Shown piece by piece: positions 48,730-57,775 of a stretch of 64,000 bases of DNA. The DNA is taken from contig NZ_CP170448.1 of NCBI RefSeq assembly GCF_042466685.1, positions 2,232,001 through 2,296,000 on the forward strand. The letters are read 5' to 3'. The first letter of the stretch is position 1, and each line of letters begins with the position of its first letter. Below the pieces are notes generated by a model. It ran no database searches, was not told the origin of the DNA, and saw nothing but the letters and a program-made list of their open reading frames with translations. Both the position numbers and the translations under genes were made by a program. The stretch is from Vreelandella sp042466685 (GTDB lineage Bacteria; Pseudomonadota; Gammaproteobacteria; Pseudomonadales; Halomonadaceae).

Positions 48730-50139
48730 ATGGAAGCATTAACTAGCCTCTTAGGGGCAATCAACGGCGTGGTCTGGGGGCCCGTCATGTTGATTCTGCT
48801 GCTCGGTGTGGGGATTTATCTGCAGCTTGGCTTGAAACTGATGCCGATTAGAAAGCTAGGCATGGGTTTCAAGTTAATGTGGGCCGGGCGTGATGCAAAG
48901 CCTGGGGTGGGTAAAGCAGCGCCTGCCAAAGAGGGTGATGAAGGGGAAATATCGCCTTTTGATGCCTTGATGACCGCACTTTCTGCGACCATCGGCACCG
49001 GTAATATTGCCGGTGTTGCCACGGCCATCGCATTAGGTGGACCTGGCGCGGTGTTTTGGATGTGGATTACCGCACTGGTGGGGATGGCCACTAAGTTTTC
49101 CGAAGCGGTGCTGGCCGTGCGTTATCGTGAAACTGACAGTACCGGTTACCACGTGGGCGGGCCGATGTTTTACATCAAGAATGGCCTGGGTAAAAAATGG
49201 CTATGGTTAGGCGGCTTATTCTCGTTTTTTGGCGCTGTCGCTGCCTTCGGCATCGGCAATACGGTTCAGTCCAACTCGGTAGCTGATGCTATGGACGCCA
49301 CCTTCGGTGTGCCGCACTGGCTCACAGGTGTGGTCATTATGGTACTGGCTGGCGCGGTGATTCTGGGCGGTATCAAGCGTATCGCTAAAGTGGCGGGCAA
49401 GTTGGTGCCGGTTATGGGTATTGCCTATGTGATCGCTGGCTTGTTGGTATTGATCGTTAATGCGGGGCAGATTGGTGAAGCCTTTGGGTTGATCTTCTAC
49501 TACGCCTTTAACCCCATGGCGGCTGCAGGCGGTTTCGCGGGTGCCGCCGTCATGGCGGCGATTCGTTTTGGTGTAGCGCGCGGTATCTTCTCCAACGAAG
49601 CGGGTTTGGGTAGTGCGCCTATTGCACACGCAGCGGCCAAAACCAAGAACCCGGTACGCCAGGGCTTAATCGCAATGCTGGGTACCTTTATCGATACCAT
49701 TATTGTGTGCACGATTACCGCGCTGGTGATTTTGACCTCGACGGTTTGGCAAGAAGGTGAAGCGGGGGCGTCGCTGACCGCGCTCTCGTTTGATGCGGCA
49801 CTGCCTGGCTTTGGTAATCAGATCGTTGCTGTTGCCTTGGCGGTTTTCGCCTTTACCACCATCCTGGGCTGGTCATTTTACGGTGAGAAGTGCTGCCAGT
49901 TCCTGTTTGGCACGCGCTCAATTATGCTCTATCGGGTGCTGTTTGTACTGGCCATCCCCCTGGGTGCTATCGCTCAGCTGGGCTTTATCTGGCTCATGGC
50001 GGATACCTTCAACGCTATGATGGCGATCCCGAACCTGATTGCCTTGGCACTGCTTTCGCCGGTAGTCTTTAAACTAACCAAGGACTATTTCGACGGCAAA
50101 GACGTCTTGCCGGGTGAAGAGCTGGATCACGACCAATAG
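48730..50139 (+). CDS. Alanine/glycine:cation symporter (AGCS family)
   Basis: The 469-residue carrier has about 10-11 helices. It has the AGCS stretches DALMTALSATIGTGNIAGVATAI, EAVLAVRYRETDSTGYHVGGPMFYI, and IFSNEAGLGSAPIAHAAAKT split as FSNEAGLGSAPIAHA. It imports glycine or alanine with Na+ (or H+). ATG 48730 is preferred as GAGGAA is eight bases away; ATG 48724 in the same frame lies too close. Placed between gcvHP and gcvT, it likely feeds glycine to the cleavage system. Confidence 0.93.
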   Translation: MEALTSLLGAINGVVWGPVMLILLLGVGIYLQLGLKLMPIRKLGMGFKLMWAGRDAKPGVGKAAPAKEGDEGEISPFDALMTALSATIGTGNIAGVATAIALGGPGAVFWMWITALVGMATKFSEAVLAVRYRETDSTGYHVGGPMFYIKNGLGKKWLWLGGLFSFFGAVAAFGIGNTVQSNSVADAMDATFGVPHWLTGVVIMVLAGAVILGGIKRIAKVAGKLVPVMGIAYVIAGLLVLIVNAGQIGEAFGLIFYYAFNPMAAAGGFAGAAVMAAIRFGVARGIFSNEAGLGSAPIAHAAAKTKNPVRQGLIAMLGTFIDTIIVCTITALVILTSTVWQEGEAGASLTALSFDAALPGFGNQIVAVALAVFAFTTILGWSFYGEKCCQFLFGTRSIMLYRVLFVLAIPLGAIAQLGFIWLMADTFNAMMAIPNLIALALLSPVVFKLTKDYFDGKDVLPGEELDHDQ

Positions 50140-50194
50140 TATCCGTAGCGCGTTAAAAGGCGCTGTAGGTGAAGACAAAACGTGAATGACAGTA

Positions 50195-50237
50195 GAGTCG
50201 GGAAGACACTTAAGCAGTGGCTTCCCGTCTCTTTTTT
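50195..50237 (+). terminator. Terminator after agcS
   Basis: GAGTCGGGAAG and CTTCCCGTCTC form a stem with one T-T mismatch and a loop of about 15 bases, then TTTTTT. It isolates agcS from gcvT, which must have its own promoter in 50238-50285. Confidence 0.85.
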
Positions 50238-50285
50238 AAGTAAAGCATTTATAAGTGAATAATTTTTTAAGTGAGGAAAGCCCCC

Positions 50286-51398
50286 ATGTCCGAATTAAAA
50301 CAAACGCCGCTTCATGCGCTACATCTCAAGCTAGGCGCCAAAATGGTGCCGTTTGCTGGCTATGATATGCCGGTCCAATATCCGCTGGGGGTCAAAAAAG
50401 AGCATGAGCACACCCGTCAAAAGTGTGGACTGTTTGATGTCTCCCATATGGGGCAGATTAGTGTTTCTGGAGACAACGTGGCCAAAGCGCTGGAAACCCT
50501 GATACCTGCTGACTTAGTGGGCCTGGAAAAGGGCGCCCAGCGTTACGGGCTTTTCACCAATCCCGAAGGTGGCATTATTGATGACCTGATGGTGGTCAAT
50601 GCAGGCGATCACTTCTATTTGGTAGTGAACGCCGCTTGTAAAGATCAGGATTTGGCGCACCTGCGGCTTAATTTGGCCTCAACGCATACGATTGAACCTT
50701 TGGATCGTGGCCTACTGGCGCTGCAGGGCCCCCAGGCGAGGGACGTGATGCAGCGACTTTGCCCTGAAGCCTGCGAGCTGGTGTTTATGCAGCATGCCCG
50801 CTTCACCATTGCCGGGCAGGAGGTATGGGTGAGCCGCAGCGGCTATACCGGCGAAGATGGTTTTGAGATATCCGTCGCCGCCGATGCCTGTGAAGCGTTT
50901 GCCGAGCGGTTACTGGCCGAGCCCGAAGTCGAGGCGATTGGCCTGGGGGCGCGTGACTCGCTGCGCTTGGAAGCGGGTTTATGCCTATACGGACACGATA
51001 TGGATGAGCAAACCACGCCGGTGGAAGCGGGGCTGATTTGGGCAATTGGTAAGCCGCGTCGCCGTGATGGTGATCGGCCAGGCGGTTTTCCAGGGGCAGA
51101 CGTGATTCTTCATCAGGTCGATGCCAAGGATCACACCCGCAAGCGCGTTGGGCTATTGGCTGAAGGCCGTGCGCCGGTTCGCGAGGGCGCGCCTCTGGTG
51201 GATGTGGCGGGCAACGAAATAGGCAGCGTAACCTCCGGCAGCTTTGGCCCAAGTGTCGGTAAGCCGGTGGCGATGGGGTATGTCAGTCGCGAACTGGAAG
51301 CGCCGCAAAGTGCCGTGTTCGCGGTAGTTCGCGGTAAGCAGCTACCCATGGTGGTGACCCCCATGCCGTTTGTAAAACCGGGCTACTACCGGGGTTAA
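50286..51398 (+). CDS. gcvT: Aminomethyltransferase, glycine cleavage T protein
   Basis: The 370-residue folate-binding protein has VPFAGYDMPVQYPLG at the start, CGLFDVSHMGQ, RSGYTGEDGFEIS and GARDSLRLEAGLCLYGHD, which are standard GcvT blocks. It takes the aminomethyl group from GcvH to make methylene-THF and ammonia. GAGGAAAG precedes the ATG at 50286 and gives the usual N-terminus. It is oriented opposite to gcvHP. Confidence 0.97.
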   Translation: MSELKQTPLHALHLKLGAKMVPFAGYDMPVQYPLGVKKEHEHTRQKCGLFDVSHMGQISVSGDNVAKALETLIPADLVGLEKGAQRYGLFTNPEGGIIDDLMVVNAGDHFYLVVNAACKDQDLAHLRLNLASTHTIEPLDRGLLALQGPQARDVMQRLCPEACELVFMQHARFTIAGQEVWVSRSGYTGEDGFEISVAADACEAFAERLLAEPEVEAIGLGARDSLRLEAGLCLYGHDMDEQTTPVEAGLIWAIGKPRRRDGDRPGGFPGADVILHQVDAKDHTRKRVGLLAEGRAPVREGAPLVDVAGNEIGSVTSGSFGPSVGKPVAMGYVSRELEAPQSAVFAVVRGKQLPMVVTPMPFVKPGYYRG

Positions 51399-51416
51399 GG
51401 GGATACCCACTGTCAC

Positions 51417-51442
51417 GCGGCCCCCGCTTATGTGGGGGCCGC
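51417..51442. terminator. Terminator between gcvT and nlpD-like gene
   Basis: GCGGCCCCC and GGGGGCCGC pair over nine bases with an eight-base loop. On the plus strand TGCTTTATT follows. It sits between converging genes. Confidence 0.75.
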
Positions 51443-51473
51443 TGCTTTATTAAAGACAGTATGAGCGGTTGCT

Positions 51474-52451
51474 TTAGCGCAGTACCTGCTTGGGATCAAT
51501 GGGCTTGCCATCTTGGCGCAGATCAAAGAGCAGATCATAGCGCTGGGTGGCACTGCTTTGACCTACCTCGCAGAGCGGATCCCCGGTGCTCACCTGCTTG
51601 CCTACCTCGACCAAAATCCGCTCGCAAAGGGCGTACACGGTCTGCAGATTGTCGGCATGGTGCACAATCACTACTTCACCCAGCTGACGCATTCCATCGG
51701 CAAAGCGCACTTCGCCCGGGGCGACGGATTTAGCCTGGGCACCGGCCTGAGTAGCGAGCAGCATGGGCTGAAGAGTGCCACGGCTGTCGGGCCCGAAACG
51801 ACGAACCACGCGATAATCATCCAAGGGCCAAGGCCAGCGCCTCGCTGAAGAGGGCAGTGCCTGACTGGGCGGGCTGCTAGTGGGAACCGCGGCAGGCTTG
51901 TTAGCGCTTGATGATTCGCTGCTACTCGCCGTACGTTGTGATGCGCTTCGCGGCGCCGAACCGCTAAGGGGTAGGCTGACAATTTGCCCTATTCTCAAGC
52001 TGGTGGGGGAGGCGCTAGGGTTGGCGCTCTGGATGCGGCCACTCGTCGTGCCAAAGTGTCGGGCGATACTCGAGAACGTATCGCCAGGACGGATTTGGTA
52101 GCGGTAAGGGCCGCCGGAGGGTGCCCGCTCTTGTTGAGTGGGAATGAGCAGGCGCTGGCCAATTTCCAGGCGGCGAGCATTAACACCAGGGTTAAAACGC
52201 TCCAAGCGTTCCAGCGGCACGTTAGCTCGGGCCGCCAGTTTACCCAGTGTATCGCCACGCTGCACTTGCACCCAGTCACCGCTGATCTGGCTGGCGCTGG
52301 GAGCAGCCGCTCGCTGGGATGATGATGGAGGAGCGCTGGAGCAACCGGTGAGTAGCCCCGCTAACAGCCAAGCAGTGAGCCAGCCAGCTAGTCGTGATCG
52401 GTTCGGCTGTCCAGCATGCCATCTTTTTCCAACCAGAGTGCATTGATCCAT
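51474..52451 (-). CDS. NlpD-like lipoprotein, LysM x2 plus degenerate M23 domain
   Basis: The 325-residue protein has a lipobox LLTGC with Cys37, LysM domains at about 60-105 and 117-161 (VQRGDTLGKLAA and IRPGDTFSSIARHF), a serine/alanine linker, and an M23/LytM-like domain from about 210. The domain has VIVHHADNLQTVYALCERI where active enzymes carry YxHL, and a changed final block (LLFDLRQDGKPIDP), so metal ligands seem lost, as in NlpD and EnvC. Such proteins activate amidases in cell division. The start overlaps the upstream acyltransferase gene by 64 bases; no later ATG precedes the signal peptide. Confidence 0.85.
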   Translation of the reverse strand: MDQCTLVGKRWHAGQPNRSRLAGWLTAWLLAGLLTGCSSAPPSSSQRAAAPSASQISGDWVQVQRGDTLGKLAARANVPLERLERFNPGVNARRLEIGQRLLIPTQQERAPSGGPYRYQIRPGDTFSSIARHFGTTSGRIQSANPSASPTSLRIGQIVSLPLSGSAPRSASQRTASSSESSSANKPAAVPTSSPPSQALPSSARRWPWPLDDYRVVRRFGPDSRGTLQPMLLATQAGAQAKSVAPGEVRFADGMRQLGEVVIVHHADNLQTVYALCERILVEVGKQVSTGDPLCEVGQSSATQRYDLLFDLRQDGKPIDPKQVLR

Positions 52452-53269
52452 GTGTGGAAGCGTTCCTTATGCTGCTTTTCTTCGTGGTTTTCTGATGCGT
52501 ACATCCACTCAGGAATGCTGAGTTGCCGCGCCTGCAGTGTGACGGGCGCTTCCTTGCCGCATAAAAAGCCCCAAAATGTCGGCGAGGGGTTGGCGTAGCT
52601 GATCGTCACATCCAGGATACCATCCAATTGGTTACCTAGCAGACTAAGTACCTGGGCAATGCCGCCCGCTTTGGGGCGCAATAAATGGCGGTAGGGACTC
52701 TGCTGGGCATCGCGTTTAGCAACCGAGAAGCGGGTGCCTTCGACAAAATTAAAAATGGCAATGGGTGAGAGGCGCGCCTGCTGGCACATCCGCTCGGTAG
52801 CGGCACGGTCAATGGTGGCCAGCTTTGGATTTTTGGCAATCTGTTCGCGACTAAAGCGGCGCATAAAAGGAAATTCCAGTGCCCAAAAAGCCAGCCCCAC
52901 AATGGGGATCCAGATTAATTGGCGCTTTAGGAAAAAGCGTGGCATGGGGATACGCCGATGCAACGCCATTAGCAGCATAAAGATATCCGTCCAACTGCGG
53001 TGGTTGGAAATGACCAGCCACCACTGCTGCGGGCTCAAATGGTCGGGGACGCTGGCGTGTAGCACCGGCTTGAGCCAGTGACGCATCCACCAGAGATTAA
53101 CGCCTATCCAGTTGAGCGCGACACCATTCAGCCCCCGCAGCACCAACTGTCTGAGCCGTTGCCCTGGGGCAATGACTTTAAGTAGTGTCAGCAGAATGAG
53201 AGGTACGCCCCAGAACAGCGTGTTGAGCGTTAGCAGCAGTGCGCTAACCAGCCCCTTAAAAATAGGCAT
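52388..53269 (-). CDS. Lysophospholipid acyltransferase, YihG/PlsC type
   Basis: The 293-residue membrane-associated enzyme has the acyltransferase blocks NHRSWTD (NHx4D) and FVEGTRF, and two N-terminal hydrophobic stretches, as in E. coli YihG. It transfers acyl groups to lysophosphatidate. The ATG at 53269 has TAAGGAAA well placed and is preferred over the ATG at 53296, which has no ribosome site. It is upstream of and overlapping the NlpD-like gene. Confidence 0.9.
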   Translation of the reverse strand: MPIFKGLVSALLLTLNTLFWGVPLILLTLLKVIAPGQRLRQLVLRGLNGVALNWIGVNLWWMRHWLKPVLHASVPDHLSPQQWWLVISNHRSWTDIFMLLMALHRRIPMPRFFLKRQLIWIPIVGLAFWALEFPFMRRFSREQIAKNPKLATIDRAATERMCQQARLSPIAIFNFVEGTRFSVAKRDAQQSPYRHLLRPKAGGIAQVLSLLGNQLDGILDVTISYANPSPTFWGFLCGKEAPVTLQARQLSIPEWMYASENHEEKQHKERFHTWINALWLEKDGMLDSRTDHD

Positions 53270-53364
53270 ACCGCGTTTCCTTACCGTCAAACCCATAGCG
53301 TAATACTGAATGCTAAATGATCCTAGCCACCCTGCCCAGCAGAAACCCTGTGTATCTCATCAAC

Positions 53365-54270
53365 TTAGTCTGGTGTTAGTCGGGAGAGTGAGGGCGCTTG
53401 AACGGTATCAAGCAGTACGGTGCGCAGTGCATGGGCAGCGACAGAGAGCTCCTGGTGGGTCAGGATGCCGACCCGACAGGAGATAGCAGGCGCCGTTAGC
53501 GGTATGCAGCGGGCGCCCACTTCATGCATTTGGCGAATGCACATGGAAGGCACCGCGCTGACGCCCAGCCCGTCGGCTACCATTCTACCCACGGTGGAGA
53601 GCTGGTGGCTCTCAAAGGCCACCGTTAGCGCCATATGCTGCTTACCCAGTTCCTGTTCCAGTAAGCGTCGCACCATGGAGGGGCGCTGAAGCGTAATGAA
53701 GTCCATGTCGAGCAGTGCTGACCAGGCGAGCTGGGAAGAGTGGGTTAACGGAGAGTCAGGCGGTACAACCGCCACAAAATGGTCTTCAAACAGCGGCGTA
53801 AACAGCAGGCTGCCAGTGCCCTCGGGCGAAAAAGCGATCCCCATCTCTACCTGTCGGGAGCGCACCATGGCGGTGACCTCCTCATTGATGACATCGTGCA
53901 CGGTAATGTTGATTTTGGGGTACTGTTGGCGAAATTTAACCAGCGCCGCCGGGAGTAAGTTACCGGCAAAAGCGGGCATTGCCGCCACGCTGAGACGCCC
54001 CAGTTGGAGGGTGAAGCGCTGGCGCAAACGCTCCTCGGTATTGTCCCACTGGGCCAGCAGATGTTTGGCTAGCGGTAGCAGTGACTCGCCTTCAGGGGTT
54101 AGTCTGACGCTACGGGTGCTGCGAATCAGCAGTTTGCCACCCAGGGACTCCTCCAGGCCTTTAATCGCCAGACTTAACGCCGGTTGGGATAGGTGCAGGC
54201 GCTCGCAGGCTTGGGTAAAGCTGAGGGATTGGGCGACCGCCAGAAAGGCGCGTAGCTGTTTGACGGTCAT
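53365..54270 (-). CDS. LysR-family regulator divergent from scoAB
   Basis: The 301-residue protein starts MTVKQLRAFLAVAQSLSFTQ, followed by LHLSQPALSLAIKGLEESLG, the LysR DNA-binding domain, and an effector domain of the CysB/CbbR fold. The ATG at 54270 is chosen because the frame to 54393 adds 41 unrelated residues. It is divergent from the CoA-transferase genes and probably regulates them; the inducer is unknown. Confidence 0.92.
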   Translation of the reverse strand: MTVKQLRAFLAVAQSLSFTQACERLHLSQPALSLAIKGLEESLGGKLLIRSTRSVRLTPEGESLLPLAKHLLAQWDNTEERLRQRFTLQLGRLSVAAMPAFAGNLLPAALVKFRQQYPKINITVHDVINEEVTAMVRSRQVEMGIAFSPEGTGSLLFTPLFEDHFVAVVPPDSPLTHSSQLAWSALLDMDFITLQRPSMVRRLLEQELGKQHMALTVAFESHQLSTVGRMVADGLGVSAVPSMCIRQMHEVGARCIPLTAPAISCRVGILTHQELSVAAHALRTVLLDTVQAPSLSRLTPD

Positions 54271-54435
54271 TAACGGGCCTTTTATAAGTTTAAAAAATAA
54301 ATTGATAAGAAAAACAAACTTAACAAATATATCATCTCGCTCAACACTGGGGCTATCTTTAGCGTTAGTTCGCGTATGTTGGGCAGTACTCATCTACGCT
54401 AATAGTGATCATCAACAACAATGTGAGGCACAACA

Positions 54436-55134
54436 ATGGCAGGATTCGATAAGCGTGTAGCTTCCTACGAAGAGGCAATGGAAGGCATCGAGAGCGGTAT
54501 GACCGTCATCGCCGGTGGCTTCGGGCTCTGCGGCATCCCTGAAAACCTGATCGCCGAGATCAAGCGCCGCGGCGTTAATGATCTTACCGTAGTGTCCAAT
54601 AACTGCGGTGTCGATGGTTTTGGCTTGGGAATACTGCTTGAAGATCGTCAAATCAGTAAGATTCTGGCCTCTTACGTAGGTGAAAATGCCCTGTTTGAGA
54701 AGCAGATGCTCAACGATGAAATTGAGGTGGTATTAACGCCTCAAGGTACCTTGGCGGAAAAAATGCGCGCAGGTGGCGCTGGCATTCCCGCTTTTTACAC
54801 TGCCACCGGCTACGGCACCCCGATTGGTGAGGGTAAAGAGGTTCGCGAATTTAATGGGCGACACTGTATTTTAGAAGAAGCCATCGTAGGCGACTTTGCT
54901 ATTGTGAAAGGCTGGAAGGCGGATCGCTATGGCAACGTGATGTATCGCCATACGGCGCAAAATTTTAACCCCATGGCCGCCACAGCAGGAAAAATTACCG
55001 TGGTGGAAGTTGAAGAGATCGTTGAGCCGGGTGAGCTTGAACCTAGCCAGATCCACACGCCAGGTATCTATGTGGATCGGATTATTCTAGGCACGTTTGA
55101 GAAGCGGATAGAGAAACGCACGGTGCGCAGTTAA
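54436..55134 (+). CDS. scoA: 3-oxoacid CoA-transferase subunit A
   Basis: The 232-residue protein has GMTVIAGGFGLCGIPENLI, VVSNNCGVDGFGLG, and GAGIPAFYTATGYGTPIGEGKE split as AGIPAFYTATGYGTPIGEG, which are SCOT/AtoD signature blocks. With ScoB it moves CoA from succinyl-CoA to acetoacetate. Together with bdhA (57776-58549) it suggests use of 3-hydroxybutyrate or acetoacetate. Confidence 0.95.
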   Translation: MAGFDKRVASYEEAMEGIESGMTVIAGGFGLCGIPENLIAEIKRRGVNDLTVVSNNCGVDGFGLGILLEDRQISKILASYVGENALFEKQMLNDEIEVVLTPQGTLAEKMRAGGAGIPAFYTATGYGTPIGEGKEVREFNGRHCILEEAIVGDFAIVKGWKADRYGNVMYRHTAQNFNPMAATAGKITVVEVEEIVEPGELEPSQIHTPGIYVDRIILGTFEKRIEKRTVRS

Positions 55135-55141
55135 TCCGTCA

Positions 55142-55184
55142 CGGCTTCAAACTTAGTCAGTTTCAAACGCCGTCGGCTTCAAAC
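55142..55184. repeat. GGCTTCAAAC short repeats between scoA and scoB
   Basis: GGCTTCAAAC occurs at 55143-55152 and 55175-55184, with TTTCAAAC at 55161-55168 between them. The 98-bp scoA-scoB gap contains no gene. Meaning unknown. Confidence 0.6.
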
Positions 55185-55232
55185 GTCGTAACACTCGCTT
55201 CTTATTAAACGATTCAGCAAGAGGAAACTACC

Positions 55233-55898
55233 ATGGCTTTAACGCGCGAACAGATGGCTCAACGTGTCGCCCAAGAACTTCAAGATGGTTTTTACGTCAA
55301 CCTGGGCATTGGTATTCCCACCCTGGTCGCCAACTACATCCCGGATGGCATCGACGTTATGCTGCAATCCGAAAACGGACTGTTGGGGATGGGCCGCTAC
55401 CCCACCGAAGACGAACTTGATGCCGATATGATCAATGCAGGCAAAGAGACGGTGACAGTTCGACCAGGCGCGGCGATTTTTTCATCCGCAGAATCGTTTG
55501 CGATGATTCGTGGCGGCCACGTGGATCTGACCGTGTTGGGGGCTTTTGAAGTGGATCAGCAGGGCAACATCGCTTCCTGGATGATTCCTGGCAAGCTGAT
55601 TAAAGGCATGGGCGGTGCCATGGATCTCGTCGCCGGTGCCGAAAACATCATTTGTACGATGACCCACGCCTCTAAGCATGGCGAATCTAAGCTACTGGAA
55701 AAATGCGAACTGCCGCTAACTGGCGCAGGCTGCATTAACCGTGTGTTGACGGATCTTGCCTATCTTGAAATCCAAGATGGCGCCTTTATTCTCAAGGAGC
55801 GCGCACCAGGCGTAAGCGTTGAGGAGATCGTCGAGAAAACGGCGGGCAAGCTAATTGTGCCTGACCATGTTCCCGAGATGACGTTTGACGCCGAGTAA
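55233..55898 (+). CDS. scoB: 3-oxoacid CoA-transferase subunit B
   Basis: The 221-residue partner of ScoA has the catalytic glutamate E47 in QSENGLLGMG, and VNLGIGIPTLVANYIP, GGHVDLTVLGAFEVDQQGN and NRVLTDLAY typical of subunit B. GAGGAAAC precedes ATG 55233. It is separated from scoA by 98 bases with small repeats but no terminator, so the pair is one operon. Confidence 0.95.
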   Translation: MALTREQMAQRVAQELQDGFYVNLGIGIPTLVANYIPDGIDVMLQSENGLLGMGRYPTEDELDADMINAGKETVTVRPGAAIFSSAESFAMIRGGHVDLTVLGAFEVDQQGNIASWMIPGKLIKGMGGAMDLVAGAENIICTMTHASKHGESKLLEKCELPLTGAGCINRVLTDLAYLEIQDGAFILKERAPGVSVEEIVEKTAGKLIVPDHVPEMTFDAE

Positions 55899-55913
55899 CC
55901 ACCACTACCCGTG

Positions 55914-55942
55914 AAGACGCTAGTGCTTATGCCGCTAGCGTC
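55914..55942. terminator. Hairpin between convergent scoB and DUF1338 gene
   Basis: AGACGCTAG and CTAGCGTCT pair over nine bases around a loop of about 11. It lies between converging genes and likely acts on both strands; T-tract weak. Confidence 0.6.
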
Positions 55943-56710
55943 TCACGCCATCTCACAGCGTGTATGGTGGGGTAGCAGAACCTCAGCAATTCGCTCGTGG
56001 TTATCTTCAACATGCTTTTGCACGAGCGCCAGCCCCCCCAGGCAGAGGCGATGCTCATCGCCATCGGCGAAAACTGCTTTCTGCGGTGTGGTGGGATAGA
56101 AGCGGTGATCCAGCAGTGATGACACTGTAAAAACGCCGTTCTGCTGCCCCTGAAGACTTGGCATGCCCACTTCGTTGAGGCGTTGATTCAGCGTCTCCAA
56201 GGGATCCCCAAGCTGCCCGCAATCAAAGCCAGCATGATGCAGTCGGGGACCCATCACCGCTATCCAGGCAGCTAATGGGTGCGCTTGCTGCAGCTGTTGA
56301 TAAAGCGACCAGCTTGGCATTGGCCAAGGGCGGCCACGGCAGAGTAAGTTATGGCCCTTGCAGTCCTGAGGATGCGATTGTTGCACCAACCCTTCAATGG
56401 CTTCCCGTGGCGCCTTGGAGAGTGTGCCTATTTGCAGCTCCGCTAGCACCAGCCAACTGCTGCCATCGCTGGGTGCGAGCAGTTGCACCAGTAGTCCTTT
56501 ATCGGCCATGGCGTAGTGGCCCATCCGGCGATAGCCCATATGGGCCAAGTTGCCAGTCAGTGCGGCAGCGGTAAAAGGGCCGTAATTGAGTGTGACGAGC
56601 GTTAAATATTCGGCCGTGGTTGATAATGGCCACAGTCTAAGCGCACCGATATCGGGATGGGTATGTACATAGTCTAGCCACAGCTGCTGAACAAACTCCT
56701 GACGCTGCAT
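55943..56710 (-). CDS. DUF1338-related protein lacking the usual metal-site start
   Basis: The 255-residue protein resembles short DUF1338 proteins (2-oxoadipate dioxygenase/HglS relatives): LWLDYVHTHPDIGAL near the start, and AWIAVMGPRLHHAGF followed by LNQRLNEVGMP. The common 'NDHIALRTF' stretch with its metal histidine is replaced by TAEYLTLVTLN, so catalysis is doubtful. GGAG precedes ATG 56710, preferred over the frame from 56797. Function unknown. Confidence 0.65.
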   Translation of the reverse strand: MQRQEFVQQLWLDYVHTHPDIGALRLWPLSTTAEYLTLVTLNYGPFTAAALTGNLAHMGYRRMGHYAMADKGLLVQLLAPSDGSSWLVLAELQIGTLSKAPREAIEGLVQQSHPQDCKGHNLLCRGRPWPMPSWSLYQQLQQAHPLAAWIAVMGPRLHHAGFDCGQLGDPLETLNQRLNEVGMPSLQGQQNGVFTVSSLLDHRFYPTTPQKAVFADGDEHRLCLGGLALVQKHVEDNHERIAEVLLPHHTRCEMA

Positions 56711-56814
56711 GGTGAACTCCTTGCCTAAAGTGGCACACCTAGCGTGAGCCATTAAATAACTGCTCAGTATAGGCAAGCGAGGTAAGCAAGGGTTCAACGC
56801 GTATTAACGAGCGG

Positions 56815-57078
56815 TTAAACGGCAAGCAGTTGCTGGTCGCGAACAAACTGATCAAATTCAGTAAAGCCGCCCACATGGGCTTGATCGACAAACACCTGCG
56901 GAACGGTGTGAATGGGTTTGCCTGCCGTTTTGGCAATATCTTCTTTCGTTACCCCTTCGGAAGGCATATCTACATAGCGATAGCCCTCAATTTTACCGAC
57001 TTTTTCCAAGTGTTCGGCAAGCTGTTTAGCGCGCACACAGAAAGGGCATGACATCCGACCAAAAATAACCACAAACAT
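56815..57078 (-). CDS. grxA: Glutaredoxin
   Basis: The 87-residue protein has the active site CPFC (GRMSCPFCVRAK) and the GSH-binding TVPQVFVD and GGFTEFDQFV elements. It most resembles E. coli glutaredoxin 1. AAGGAG lies nine bases before ATG 57078; the 41-residue extension from 57201 is not preferred. Confidence 0.92.
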   Translation of the reverse strand: MFVVIFGRMSCPFCVRAKQLAEHLEKVGKIEGYRYVDMPSEGVTKEDIAKTAGKPIHTVPQVFVDQAHVGGFTEFDQFVRDQQLLAV

Positions 57079-57260
57079 AGCGGGTACTCCTTTACGATAA
57101 GCAGAATAAGTAACCAAGTGGGCAGTCACTGAAGGGTAAATAGCCGTTGGCTGAGCGATAAATTCGCGCCTATTGTGGCTGACCGGAGCTTGTTTCGCCA
57201 ATAGCAGCTCGCTACACGAACCATTAATGCCCGTTATTATCTGGGGAAACGATTAAGCCT

Positions 57261-57686
57261 ATGCAAACGCTTACCGCTGACGAATACGCTCTCCTTGCTG
57301 AACTGGCAAAGACGTACCGAGATGCGCACTTGCCGTCAATGAAACAGAAAAGTGACTGGAACCCGCGTTTAGGGGTTGATGCGCTATGCTTTCAGTATTA
57401 CGGCGCTGAGCACCTGGTGGGTGCGTTGATTACGCCTTGTGAACTTTGGTTGGTCGGCGTGCCCCAACCCGCTCTGTGGGCTGAGTCCATGGCGGAGACG
57501 TTGACGCTCTCATTGCCCTCAGGGGGTTATCAGCTATCCCGTGAGCGTTTACCTGGCGGCTACCCACTCTATAAGCGCGCCATTTTGGGTGATTTAAGCG
57601 AGCTGGAGAGCATGCAGGAGGCCGCGAGGCTGGCGCAGCAAATGATGGCGCGTTTAATGCAACCCGCTGAAGTCTCCAACGCCTAG
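57261..57686 (+). CDS. HybE-family [NiFe]-hydrogenase chaperone-like protein
   Basis: The 141-residue protein shows the HybE/HupJ pattern NPRLGVDALCFQYYG, followed by VGALITPCELWLVGVP (usual form 'GvLITPWFMNL'), and LPSGGYQ. HybE-type proteins are proofreading chaperones for Tat-exported hydrogenase large subunits or a rubredoxin-like partner. No hydrogenase gene is in this window, so the client here is unclear. Confidence 0.75.
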   Translation: MQTLTADEYALLAELAKTYRDAHLPSMKQKSDWNPRLGVDALCFQYYGAEHLVGALITPCELWLVGVPQPALWAESMAETLTLSLPSGGYQLSRERLPGGYPLYKRAILGDLSELESMQEAARLAQQMMARLMQPAEVSNA

Positions 57687-57775
57687 CCCAACGCCTAGAT
57701 AGCTATACTGACAAGGATGCTACAAGCAGGACTTTCAATAGAACTCCCATCCACGTAGTGAAAAGGAAATTGCCT

